A stretch of 64,000 nucleotides of DNA from positions 124,001 to 188,000 of the forward strand of contig CAWIEI010000033.1 of assembly GCA_963834965.1 (NCBI GenBank), given 5' to 3'. Source of the DNA: Fodinibacter sp963834965 (GTDB taxonomy: Bacteria; Actinomycetota; Actinomycetes; Actinomycetales; Dermatophilaceae). The notes beneath the pieces were generated by a model, which was not told the DNA's origin, ran no database searches, and saw only the letters and a program-made list of their open reading frames with translations. The translations under genes and the position numbers were made by a program. Positions 53,140 through 61,119 of the stretch are shown piece by piece (the first letter of the stretch is position 1; every line of letters starts with the position of its first letter).

Positions 53140-54518
53140 GCCTCGACCACCTCTCCAGAGCCCGCTGCTGGAAGGCTCAGCACGAACGTCGCGCCTCCCC
53201 CAGGAGTCTGCTCGCACCACACCCTGCCTCCGCCTGCTCGCACCGTTTCCGCGACCAGGCTGAGGCCCAGGCCGGTACCTGGCCGGGAGGCCCTCGACCC
53301 GACCCGCACGAACCTCTCGAAGATCCGCTCTCGCTCCTCCGGTGGCACGCCGGGGCCCTCGTCGACCACGCGCACCTCGACTCCCGCGGTGACGTGGCGC
53401 AAGACGACGCTCGTGACCCCCTCGCCGTGCAGGTCTGCATTGTCGAAAAGGTTGAGCAGTGCCCGGTGCAGTACCTGCTTCTCCCCGCGCACCGTCAACC
53501 TCCCGGGCTCTCGCATCACCAACCGGGGGGAACGATGGCTCTCGACCAGCGCATGGTCGACGAGGTCGCCGACATCCACGCACTCTGTGCTCGCCGAGGC
53601 AGCCGCAGCGTCGAGGCGGCCGAGCGCGAGCAGGTGCTCAAGGGCCCGGTACAGGCGTTTCACCTCACGGTCGACAAGGTCCAGGGCCGCACTACTACGG
53701 CCCGCCGCCTGGCTGTTCGCCGAGCGCAGCAGCGACAGGCTGGTCATCAGGGTCGTCACCGGCGAGCGGAGCTCGTGCGCCACGTCGGCGGCGAACCGGG
53801 CGTCACGCTGGATCCGCTCGTCCAGAGCCTCGACCATCGCGTTGAACGAGCCCACGATGACGGCCAGGTCGGGGTCGGAGGTGGGCTCGAGGCGGGTGGT
53901 CATCTCTCCGGCGGCGATGCTTGCCGCCGCGGTGGCCACGTCGGCGAGGGGGGCGACGACGCGCGCGGAGGCCGAGCGCCCGATCACCGCCCCACCGACG
54001 GTGGTCAGCACCGCGAACACGCCCAGCACCAGGCCGAGCGTACGCAGGGTCGAGTCGAGCTCAGACGTGGGCGACAGCTCGTAGAAGGTGGCGCCGACGG
54101 AGGGAATGGGCACCCCCACGGCCAGAACGGGCTGTGGGCCACGACTCCCCCACGCCCGCGCAGCACTGCCCTCGTCCACCACTTCGCGGACCCCTGCGGG
54201 CACGGCGTCGGCCCCGTCGTCGAGCGAGGACGAGTACCAGCGACCGCCCCGGTTCACGATGATCACCGCCCCGGGTGGCGGTGAGGTGCGGTCCAGGACG
54301 TCACTCACTTTCGACCCCGACGTCAGCAACCCGTCCCGGACGAACGCGGCGTCCACAAAGGCCTGCCTGGCGGCCGTCGCCTGGCGCTGCTCGACGAGGA
54401 AGTGCCGTGCGGTGAGATAGGTGCCGGCCGACAGGAACACCGAGATCGACAACGCCAGGACCGCGAAGGAGGCCGTCGCCGTGGCGCGGACTCCGAGAGA
54501 TGCGCCCGAGGGCCTCAC
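53136..54518 (-). CDS. sensor histidine kinase (MtrB-like)
   Basis: The 460-residue kinase has membrane helices at about 16-36 and 165-185, with a 130-residue extracytoplasmic domain between them. A HAMP domain follows (ARVVAPLADVATAAASIAAGEMTTRLEP), then the H box DVAHELRSPVTTLMTSL, N box LLNLFDNADLHGEG, G1 VVDEGPGVPPEERERIFERF and G2 GTGLGLSLVAETVRAGGG. Overlaps both the response regulator and the GerMN gene by 4 bases. Gene order and layout copy MtrA-MtrB-LpqB. Confidence 0.93.
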   Translation of the reverse strand: MRPSGASLGVRATATASFAVLALSISVFLSAGTYLTARHFLVEQRQATAARQAFVDAAFVRDGLLTSGSKVSDVLDRTSPPPGAVIIVNRGGRWYSSSLDDGADAVPAGVREVVDEGSAARAWGSRGPQPVLAVGVPIPSVGATFYELSPTSELDSTLRTLGLVLGVFAVLTTVGGAVIGRSASARVVAPLADVATAAASIAAGEMTTRLEPTSDPDLAVIVGSFNAMVEALDERIQRDARFAADVAHELRSPVTTLMTSLSLLRSANSQAAGRSSAALDLVDREVKRLYRALEHLLALGRLDAAAASASTECVDVGDLVDHALVESHRSPRLVMREPGRLTVRGEKQVLHRALLNLFDNADLHGEGVTSVVLRHVTAGVEVRVVDEGPGVPPEERERIFERFVRVGSRASRPGTGLGLSLVAETVRAGGGRVWCEQTPGGGATFVLSLPAAGSGEVVEA

Positions 54519-55234
54519 ACCGGGTCCAGTCGGTAACCCAACCCGCGCACGGTCACCAGCAACATGGGCTCTGAAGGGTCGACCTCGATCTTGGTCCGAA
54601 GCCGGCGCACGTGCACGTCGACGATGCGCTCGTCCCCGAAGTAGCCGTGGTCCCAGACGCGCTCCAGCAGGGTCCGGCGACTGAGCACGTGCCCCGGGAC
54701 GTCAGCCATCTCGCACAGCAGACGGAACTCGGTCACCGTCAGGTGCACCTCCTGCTCGCCTCGGCGAAGGACGCCCGCCCCGGCGAGGAGGACCAGCGGG
54801 CCGTGCGCGGCATCCAGGACCTGGGCCCTGTCATCCCCCGCCACCGGGTCGACCGTCACTGTCGGCCTCACCGGCGGTCGGCGCCGAAGGGCCCGCAGCC
54901 GGGCGCTGACCTCCTTGATCTCGAAGGGCTTGGTCACGTAGTCGTCCGCCCCGGCCTCGAGGGCGGCCACGATGTCGTGCGTGTCAGCCTTGGCGCTGAG
55001 CACGATGATCGGCACGTCGGTCACGCGGCGGATCTCACGGATGAACGCGAAGCCGTCCATCTCACCCAACATCAGGTCGACCAGCAACAGGTCCAGATCG
55101 CGCACGAGAGGATCCCGCAGGGCTGCCTCAGCCGACGCGTGGCCCGTGGTGCGGTAGCCCTCGTCCTCCAGGGCCATGGTGAGCGACTCGCGGATTCCGT
55201 CGTCATCCTCGAGGACCAGCAGGCTCACCGACAT
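54515..55234 (-). CDS. OmpR-family response regulator (MtrA-like)
   Basis: The 239-residue protein (ATG 55234) has a receiver with LEDDDGIRESL, phospho-Asp in LLLVDLMLGEMDG, IIVLSAKADTH and VTKPFEIKEVSARLRAL. The C-terminal winged helix has VHLTVTEFRLLCEM, LSRRTLLERVWDHGYFGDERIVDVHVRRLRTKIE. First gene of the operon. It probably responds to envelope stress together with the kinase and the lipoprotein. Confidence 0.93.
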   Translation of the reverse strand: MSVSLLVLEDDDGIRESLTMALEDEGYRTTGHASAEAALRDPLVRDLDLLLVDLMLGEMDGFAFIREIRRVTDVPIIVLSAKADTHDIVAALEAGADDYVTKPFEIKEVSARLRALRRRPPVRPTVTVDPVAGDDRAQVLDAAHGPLVLLAGAGVLRRGEQEVHLTVTEFRLLCEMADVPGHVLSRRTLLERVWDHGYFGDERIVDVHVRRLRTKIEVDPSEPMLLVTVRGLGYRLDPV

Positions 55235-55344
55235 CTCATCATTCTCGCAGCGCTGACCGGTCAGGGGTGGCCCCGCCGCGCGGTGGCCGAAGTTGTCACG
55301 CGACTGCAAAGAACCCGGCCGCACCTTCGAAATGAGGAGCCGAA

Positions 55345-55689
55345 ATGCTCGACGGCATGTCCACAGCAACAGCCGCGGTTCACGACGCCCCCGACGAGTG
55401 GCACCACGACGAGCGGTCGGCAGTCACGGTACGGCTGCTGAACGAGTCCCTGTCCGCCGACCTCGCCCGGCTCAGGAGCCGGCTCGCCACTGGCGTGCTC
55501 GAGGGGCGCGGGCTCACCTTGGACGTCTCCGCCGTGGACGAGCTCTCCTCGCCGACAGTGGCAGCGATCCTCTGGGCGCGGCGCAGCTGCGTCGCCCGCA
55601 ACCTCCCGTTCACCGTCATCGGGCACCATGGCCGCAACCATCGCATCATGCGCTCCTGCGGCCTGTTGGGCACGGAGCCACGGCGATGA
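55345..55689 (+). CDS. STAS-domain protein (anti-sigma antagonist-like)
   Basis: The 114-residue protein begins at ATG 55345, with GAGGAG six bases ahead. The STAS fold is visible in VTVRLLNESLSADLARLRSRLATGVLEGRGLTLDVSAVDELSSPTVAAILWARRSC and LPFTVIGHHGRNHRIMRSCGLL. The phosphorylatable Ser of antagonists would fall in DELSSPTVAAI. The stop overlaps the next gene by 4 bases. Candidate partner-switch antagonist for a sigma factor, but no anti-sigma kinase is nearby. Confidence 0.78.
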   Translation: MLDGMSTATAAVHDAPDEWHHDERSAVTVRLLNESLSADLARLRSRLATGVLEGRGLTLDVSAVDELSSPTVAAILWARRSCVARNLPFTVIGHHGRNHRIMRSCGLLGTEPRR

Positions 55690-56204
55690 GTCGAGTCGTC
55701 GGCGACGCCCTGCTGAGCCGACGCGCCGAGGACAACTGGTGTGTCACCTGCGTCGAGTACCCCAAGGGTCTGGCCCTGCTGCAGCGCACCGACCCGATGA
55801 CCCGAGTCATCATCGGCGACAGAGCAAGCACCCTCGCCGGACCCGACGATCCGGACGCCTACTCCGCAGCGGTGTGCAGCCCCGGAGGGGAGGTCGCGCT
55901 CGTCGTCCACCAGTCCCCACCCGCTCTGCTCGTCGGCCCGACGGGCTGCCGGGCCGTCCCGGCAGACGGAGCGTCCAGCGACTGCGTGCGACTGGCCGTG
56001 GGGGAACGCCTGCTCCTGCTGTCCTGCGCGGCCTACGAGAAGATGCCCGCGGTGCTGGCCGACGGCATCGGCACCGTCCCGACCGAGCTGGTGCGCCGGG
56101 AGCCGGAGATTCTCCTGCTCGAGATCTTCCGTGACTTCGGCTACGGCGCCGGGGCGGTCATCGACCGACTTGACGGCGCCACCAGTGATCCGGGTGCTCC
56201 ATGA
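55686..56204 (+). CDS. degenerate SpoIIE/PP2C-like protein
   Basis: The 172-residue protein overlaps the STAS gene by 4 bases. Its central part GGEVALVVHQSPPALLV and LAVGERLLLLSCAAYEKMPAVL are reminiscent of the SpoIIE/RsbU phosphatase core, where the family has GHPPPLL and LLLYTDGLVE. The metal-binding Asp of TDG is replaced (SCA), so it would lack phosphatase activity. It might act as a binding partner or anti-antagonist instead. The family assignment is tentative. Confidence 0.55.
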   Translation: MSRVVGDALLSRRAEDNWCVTCVEYPKGLALLQRTDPMTRVIIGDRASTLAGPDDPDAYSAAVCSPGGEVALVVHQSPPALLVGPTGCRAVPADGASSDCVRLAVGERLLLLSCAAYEKMPAVLADGIGTVPTELVRREPEILLLEIFRDFGYGAGAVIDRLDGATSDPGAP

Positions 56205-56540
56205 GTGTCTCCCCACGCGTCTGCGCGGCCCGATGCGCAGGATGAGGGGCGCCGACGACGAGATCCGGCAGGCCGCACGCACAGCCGGGCTTGACGGAGT
56301 TGCGGCTGTCGTGCTGGAGACGGACGGGTCATTGAGCGTTCGCACCCAGCCGCCCGCAGAACTCGAGCCCTCCGATGGGGGTCGCACCCAGGGCCCGGAC
56401 GAGCGAAGTCAGCGCTCCAGGCTCTCACGGACCGCTTCTGGGCGGTGCCCCTGCTGTTCGCCATCGCGGCCACTGCGCTCGCCCTGGGGGTGACCGCGGT
56501 CGACGAGTCGCTCGAGGTCGTGCGGCTGGGCAAGAGATGA
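56185..56540 (+). pseudogene. fragments of DUF421 and DUF2254 membrane-protein genes
   Basis: Frame 56185 reads MRRMRGADDEIRQAARTAGLD and AAVVLETDGSLSV, resembling the C-terminal domain of DUF421/YetF proteins, without the membrane N-terminus. In another frame, 56412-56540, RFWAVPLLFAIAATALALGV resembles the first membrane helix of DUF2254 and then hits a stop. Both look like leftovers of two gene ends joined by rearrangement. Alternatively, the first could be a short real gene starting at GTG 56185. Confidence 0.4.
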
Positions 56541-56577
56541 CCCTCACGTGGCGCCCCCGGCTGACCTGTCACGGAAT

Positions 56578-56681
56578 CGACATGGGGCCGTCCGATGGTT
56601 CGTCACCTCCGAGGGAGATGGTCGTAGGTGACCAGCACCCGGCGCGCCCAGCCGGGTCACGAGACGAGCGAGGGAGACCAC
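56578..56681 (+). promoter_or_regulatory. 5' region shared with the small gene at 52195 (copy B)
   Basis: CGACATG (56578), CCAGCACCCG (56632) and GGGTCACGAGACGA (56654) recur in the same order and spacing as ahead of 52195; the last block matches at 19 of 20 bases. A GATGGTTCGTCA also matches GACGGTTCGTCA. The two regions are 4.5 kb apart. Probably the target of one regulator. Confidence 0.65.
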
Positions 56682-57281
56682 ATGAGCACCCGAGTCGAGA
56701 AGTCCACCACGGTCAACGTCCCGGTACGCCGGGCCTACAGCCAGTGGACGCAGTTCGAGGAGTTCCCCCGGTTCATGGACGGCGTCGAGAGCGTCACGCA
56801 GGTGGAGGACGACCGCCTTGACTGGGTGGCCGAGATCGGCGGCGTGAGACGTCAATGGGAGGCGCGCATTCTCGAACAGGTGCCGGATCGCAAGGTGGCC
56901 TGGGCCGCCACCCAAGGCACCACCAACGCTGGTGCGGTGACCTTCGAGGAGCTGGGTGGCGGCCAGACGTCGGTGACCTTGGCGCTGGACTACGAGCCCG
57001 AGGGCCTCGAGGAGACGGCCGGCGACGCGCTCGACGTCGTGCAGCGGCAGGCCGAGGCGGACCTCGAACGCTTCAAGGCGTTCATCGAGTCCGAGGGCGA
57101 GGCCACCGGTGACTCCGTCGATGCCCCCCGCACGGCCGGGACCGCGTCGGCGGCATCGGCCGCCCCGGCGCCGGGCACCGTGCGCGTCCTGTCCGACGAG
57201 GAGATCGAGCAGGGTGCGATCACCTCCCCTCCGACCGCGACCTCCCAGTCCCCTGTCACCACTGACGGGCCACTGCCCTAG
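56682..57281 (+). CDS. SRPBCC (polyketide cyclase/START-like) family protein
   Basis: The 199-residue protein has an N-terminal START-like domain (MSTRVEKSTTVNVPVRRAYSQWTQFEEFPRFMDGVESV, then IGGVRRQWEARILEQVPDRKVAWAA, VTFEELGGGQTSVTLALDYEPEGLEE) and a low-complexity Ala/Ser/Pro tail. These small proteins bind hydrophobic ligands; their role in stress responses is not settled. ATG 56682 has GGGAGA just ahead. It shares a conserved upstream region with the gene at 52195. Confidence 0.85.
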   Translation: MSTRVEKSTTVNVPVRRAYSQWTQFEEFPRFMDGVESVTQVEDDRLDWVAEIGGVRRQWEARILEQVPDRKVAWAATQGTTNAGAVTFEELGGGQTSVTLALDYEPEGLEETAGDALDVVQRQAEADLERFKAFIESEGEATGDSVDAPRTAGTASAASAAPAPGTVRVLSDEEIEQGAITSPPTATSQSPVTTDGPLP

Positions 57282-57295
57282 CCCATCACGCTCGG

Positions 57296-57352
57296 CATCG
57301 GATCGGGGCCTCTCGGCTGGGGTGGCGTTGGCCTCGACATGGGCCCGATCCG
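57296..57352. terminator. hairpin between SRPBCC and APC genes
   Basis: CGGATCGGGGCC (57298-57309) and GGGCCCGATCCG (57341-57352) form a stem of about 11 pairs around a 31-base loop. It follows the SRPBCC stop after about 20 bases. It could be a terminator or part of the APC gene's leader. Confidence 0.5.
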
Positions 57353-57480
57353 AGTTGCCCTGACACGGAGCCACCATCGGCGCCATGTGGCGCGGAGGAT
57401 GGTGTGTGGGGCAACGGGGGCCTGCCAACTCCTGCGGCACCGATTTCTGAACTCTTGGGCTCCAGAGAAAGGGATCTGCG

Positions 57481-59163
57481 ATGGCGACAGACACCTCGAC
57501 CACTGTCGAGACGGAGCAACCCCAGCTCAAGCGTCATGTGGGGATCGTCGGGCTGCTCTTCGCGAGCATCGGTTCGATCATCGGGTCGGGTTGGTTGTTC
57601 GGTGCCCTCAACGCCTCGCAGGAGGCCGGGCCTGCTGCGGTCATCTCGTGGGCACTGGGTGGTGTGATGGTCCTCGCCATCGCGTTGGTGTACGCCGAGC
57701 TGGGGGTGATGTTCCCGGTGTCCGGCGGGGTGATCCGTTTCCCACACCTCGCCTTCGGCTCCTTCGCCAGCTACACCACCGGGTGGATCACCTGGGTTGG
57801 AGCGAGCACCACCGCCCCCATCGAGGTGCTGGCAGCGCTGCAGTACGGCACCAAGTACGCCCCCTTCACGGTCGAGGCACAGGTCGGTGGCCAGACGGTG
57901 CACACGCTGACCGGGCTCGGCTACGCCACCGCCGTGCTGCTGATGGCGGTGTTCGTGGTGATCAACTACTTCGGCATCCGCTGGTTCGCGCGCATCAACA
58001 CCACTCTGGTGTGGTGGAAGCTGGCCATCATCGTGGTCGTCATCGTGGCGTTCTTCGCCACCGCGTTCCACGGCGAGAACTTCACCAGCAGCGGGTTCAG
58101 GCCGTCTGGCTGGCACGGCGTCTTCAGTGCCATCGCTACCTCGGGAATCGTGTTCTCCTACCTCGGTTTCCGACAGGGTGTGGAGCTTGCCGGCGAGACC
58201 GACAACCCCCGCAAGAACGTCCCCATCGCCGTGATCGGCTCGGTGCTCATCACGGCGGTGCTCTACATCGCCCTGCAGGTCGCCTTCATCGGCGCGCTGG
58301 ACCCGAGCCTGCTCAGCGGGCCGGACGCCTGGGCCAACCTCAGCTTCGAGAACGACTTCGGGCCGCTGGCGGCCCTGGCCACGGCCCTCGGGCTGGGCTG
58401 GTTGGCCGTGCTGCTCTACATCGACGCGATCATCTCTCCCGGGGACACCGGGTTGATCTACACCACGCTCACCTCACGGCTGTCGTACGCGATGGCCCGC
58501 AACGGCAACGCCCCCCAGCGACTGGCGAAGACCACCGACCGGGGAGTTCCGCTGTTCAGCCTGATCGTGACCTTCGTGGTCGGCCTCATCGTGTTCCTGC
58601 CCTTCCCCAGCTGGCAGCAGCTGGTCGGCTTCATCACCTCGGCCACGGTGCTGTCCTTCGCCTCTGGGCCGCTGGTCCTCACCGCACTGCGCAAGCGCGT
58701 TCCGGACCACCCACGTCCTTTCCGGCTTCCCGGCGGCCACGTCCTCCCGCTCCTCGCGTTCTGGGCGTCGAACCTGATCGTGTACTGGTCCGGGTGGCTG
58801 ACCGGATGGAAGCTCTACATCGCGGTGCTGCTCGGTTTCGTGCTGCTGGGGCTGTTCAAGATCTTCGGCGGGGTCCGTCAAGGGCCGATGCACTTCTGGA
58901 ATGGCTTCGCGTGGCTGTTCCCGTGGCTGGGCGGCCTCGCCTTGATCTCCTACCTGGGGAACTTCCCCGAGAAGGCCGCGGGTGCCGGAAACCTCGGGCT
59001 GCTGAACTTCGAGTGGTCGGCGCTGATCCTCGGGGGGCTGTCGGTGCTCGTCTACGTCATCGCCAACAAGGTGGCGCTGCCGACCGAGGTCGTCCTGGAG
59101 AACATGGAAGAGTCCAGGAAGGAGGCTGCACTCGAGGAGGCCGAGCTCGGCGCCGAACCGTGA
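57481..59163 (+). CDS. APC-superfamily amino-acid permease
   Basis: The 560-residue protein has about 12-14 membrane helices. It starts LKRHVGIVGLLFASIGSIIGSGWLFG, the APC helix 1 with the unwound GSGWL segment, then PVSGGVIRFPHLAFGSF and FSYLGFRQGVELAGETDNPRKNVP. The C-terminal tail is acidic and helical (ENMEESRKEAALEEAELG). The substrate is unknown; amino acid or polyamine. A leader of 199 bases with a hairpin precedes the ATG; the ribosome binding site (AGAAAGGGA) is good. Confidence 0.92.
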   Translation: MATDTSTTVETEQPQLKRHVGIVGLLFASIGSIIGSGWLFGALNASQEAGPAAVISWALGGVMVLAIALVYAELGVMFPVSGGVIRFPHLAFGSFASYTTGWITWVGASTTAPIEVLAALQYGTKYAPFTVEAQVGGQTVHTLTGLGYATAVLLMAVFVVINYFGIRWFARINTTLVWWKLAIIVVVIVAFFATAFHGENFTSSGFRPSGWHGVFSAIATSGIVFSYLGFRQGVELAGETDNPRKNVPIAVIGSVLITAVLYIALQVAFIGALDPSLLSGPDAWANLSFENDFGPLAALATALGLGWLAVLLYIDAIISPGDTGLIYTTLTSRLSYAMARNGNAPQRLAKTTDRGVPLFSLIVTFVVGLIVFLPFPSWQQLVGFITSATVLSFASGPLVLTALRKRVPDHPRPFRLPGGHVLPLLAFWASNLIVYWSGWLTGWKLYIAVLLGFVLLGLFKIFGGVRQGPMHFWNGFAWLFPWLGGLALISYLGNFPEKAAGAGNLGLLNFEWSALILGGLSVLVYVIANKVALPTEVVLENMEESRKEAALEEAELGAEP

Positions 59164-59254
59164 CCCCCGGCCGCCGGGGTGGACGCCAGCCAAGGTTGCC
59201 GGCTACGCGCCGGTCGCGACCGCCTCGTCGTGACCGGCGCCCCCTCGAGTCGAC

Positions 59255-59281
59255 GATGTAGGTGGCCCCACCACCTACATC
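59255..59281. terminator. hairpin between convergent APC and DUF4396 genes
   Basis: GATGTAGGTGG (59255-59265) pairs perfectly with CCACCTACATC (59271-59281) around a 5-base loop. It overlaps the DUF4396 stop codon and follows the APC stop by 92 bases. Bidirectional terminator candidate. Confidence 0.75.
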
Positions 59282-59958
59282 CGCTCCTTGACCCCTGTTC
59301 GCACCAGCCACCAGTTCATGGGATACGCCGTCGCGAAGCCCGCGAGCATCGCGAGCTGCATCGCGAACCAGAACACGGGCGAGCTCGCGGACGGCTGGGT
59401 GCCGAAGAGCGGCCGGAACACGCCGAACACCAGCACCGCCATGAGGCCGTACATCCCCACCTGCCACGCCGTCAGTGACAAGGCGTCGGCCTTCACCGCG
59501 GCGACGATCCCTTCCCGCACTCCCAGCTCGCGCATCGGCGCAATGGCGAAGTACTGGAACGCGATCCCGATGACGAACGCCACGACGAAGTCGAGTCCCC
59601 ACACGGCGAACATGCGCTCCGAGAACACCCCGGGGTAGCCGAAGGCGACCAGGACCGCCGGCACGAGGAACGCGACGGTCTCTGCCACGATGTCGCCAAG
59701 GGTGCATCCCGCACCGCAGTGCAGCGCGCCCTTGCCCACCGACACGGGCATCGTGGGGTCGTCATCAGCACCCACACGACCGTGCCGTCGGTAGAACCAG
59801 ACCGCTGCGAGGCTGCCGAACAGAGCCGTGACCGGCCAGACGACGTTCATCACCGCCATGTGCTGAGGGCGGCGCCGCACGTCGATCACCAGCCACACGG
59901 CGCACGCGGCCGCGAGCAGCAGCGACGTCATGGAAAGCGCGATGAGCCAGGTGGGCAT
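59275..59958 (-). CDS. DUF4396 membrane protein
   Basis: The 227-residue protein has about six membrane helices, starting WLIALSMTSLLLAAACAVWLVIDV. The cytoplasmic loop ALHCGAGCTLGDIVAE has the CxxxC-type pattern of DUF4396 (conserved HCGAGC). ATG 59958 has GGAGGTGAG ahead. These proteins are often found next to copper or heavy-metal genes; their role is unknown. It may be cotranscribed with the MR/MLE gene 46 bases upstream. Confidence 0.85.
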   Translation of the reverse strand: MPTWLIALSMTSLLLAAACAVWLVIDVRRRPQHMAVMNVVWPVTALFGSLAAVWFYRRHGRVGADDDPTMPVSVGKGALHCGAGCTLGDIVAETVAFLVPAVLVAFGYPGVFSERMFAVWGLDFVVAFVIGIAFQYFAIAPMRELGVREGIVAAVKADALSLTAWQVGMYGLMAVLVFGVFRPLFGTQPSASSPVFWFAMQLAMLAGFATAYPMNWWLVRTGVKERM

Positions 59959-60004
59959 GCACTCACCTCCGGAAGTCTCGACCTGGGCGGAACGTCGGGC
60001 AGGG

Positions 60005-61096
60005 TCAGCGGGTCTCGTAGCGCTCGGCGCGGTCCGCCCTGAAGCACAGCCCGTTGCCGGGCTGCTCCGGCTCCAGCGCAAGCGCCCCCTGCGTCGGGGG
60101 CCGGACGCCGTCGAAGAACAGCCGCTCGATGCGCACGTGGTCGTGGAAGTACTCCAGGTGGCGCAGGTTGGGAACCGCGGCCAGGACGGGGGCGTGCTGG
60201 TGTGGGGCGCAGTGCCCGGAGACCTCGAGATCGGCCCCTGCGGCCAGCGCAGCGATCCGGAGCAGCTCGGTGATCCCCCCGCACCGGGTGACGTCGACCT
60301 GGACGCAGTCGAGAGCCTGCGCCTCGCACAGGGTGTGGAAGTAGTCGAGGCTGTCGCCGTACTCCCCCGCCGCGACGTCGGCCCGGACAGCTCGGCGGAC
60401 CACGCCCAGACCGGCCAGGTCGTCGCTCGACACCGGCTCCTCGAACCAGGTGACCCCGAGGTCGTCCAGCGCCTGTCCGACCCGCACCGCCTGCCCGACG
60501 TCGTAGCCGCCGTTCGCGTCGACGAACAGCTCGACGTCCCGACCGATGACGTCGCGTGCCTGCCGCACCCTGTCCAGGTCGCGCCCCTGACGTGCGCCCC
60601 AGGACTCCCCGATCTTGATCTTGACCCGCTTCATCCCGTCGTCGTCCACCCACCCGCGCAGCTGCCTCTCGAGCCGGTCGTCGGTGTAGGTGGTGAACCC
60701 GCCAGACCCGTAGAGGGGAACCCGGTCACGGTCGGCCCCCAGCAGCCGGTGCAGCGGCACCCCGAGCAGCCGTGCCTTGAGGTCCCACAGCGCGCAGTCG
60801 ACGGCCGACAGGCCCATGCCGGCGAGGCCTCGTCGACCGATGTTGCGCAGGGCTCGCACCATGGCGGACCAGGTGCCGACGTTTGCCAGGACGTCGGTGC
60901 CCGTCACCACAGGTGCGAGCGTCCTCTCCACCAGCGGCACGATCGCCGGGGACCCGTAGGTCCAGCCGGTGCCGACGACGCCCTCGGCGTGTACCCGCAC
61001 GACCACGATCGTCGTGTCGTCCCACTCGATCGTTCCGTCGGCCTCCGGCTGGTCGGTGGGTACCGTGTAGGCCGCTGCCTCCACCGACGACACCAC
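60005..61096 (-). CDS. mandelate racemase/muconate lactonizing enzyme-family protein (enolase superfamily)
   Basis: The 363-residue protein has an N-terminal capping domain and a TIM barrel. KIKIGESWG (K-x-K, general bases) is followed by VDANGGYDVGQ (Asp metal ligand), WFEEPVSSDD (Glu) and AAGEYGDSLDY (Glu), then SGHCAPHQHAP with the His typical of dehydratases such as D-galactonate/mannonate enzymes. The GTG at 61096 has GGAGGAC ahead; GTG 61123 is also possible. It probably dehydrates a sugar acid; the substrate is unknown. It is coupled to the TPP enzyme gene. Confidence 0.88.
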   Translation of the reverse strand: MVSSVEAAAYTVPTDQPEADGTIEWDDTTIVVVRVHAEGVVGTGWTYGSPAIVPLVERTLAPVVTGTDVLANVGTWSAMVRALRNIGRRGLAGMGLSAVDCALWDLKARLLGVPLHRLLGADRDRVPLYGSGGFTTYTDDRLERQLRGWVDDDGMKRVKIKIGESWGARQGRDLDRVRQARDVIGRDVELFVDANGGYDVGQAVRVGQALDDLGVTWFEEPVSSDDLAGLGVVRRAVRADVAAGEYGDSLDYFHTLCEAQALDCVQVDVTRCGGITELLRIAALAAGADLEVSGHCAPHQHAPVLAAVPNLRHLEYFHDHVRIERLFFDGVRPPTQGALALEPEQPGNGLCFRADRAERYETR

Positions 61097-61119
61097 GACG
61101 TCCTCCTGCCCGTGACGGC

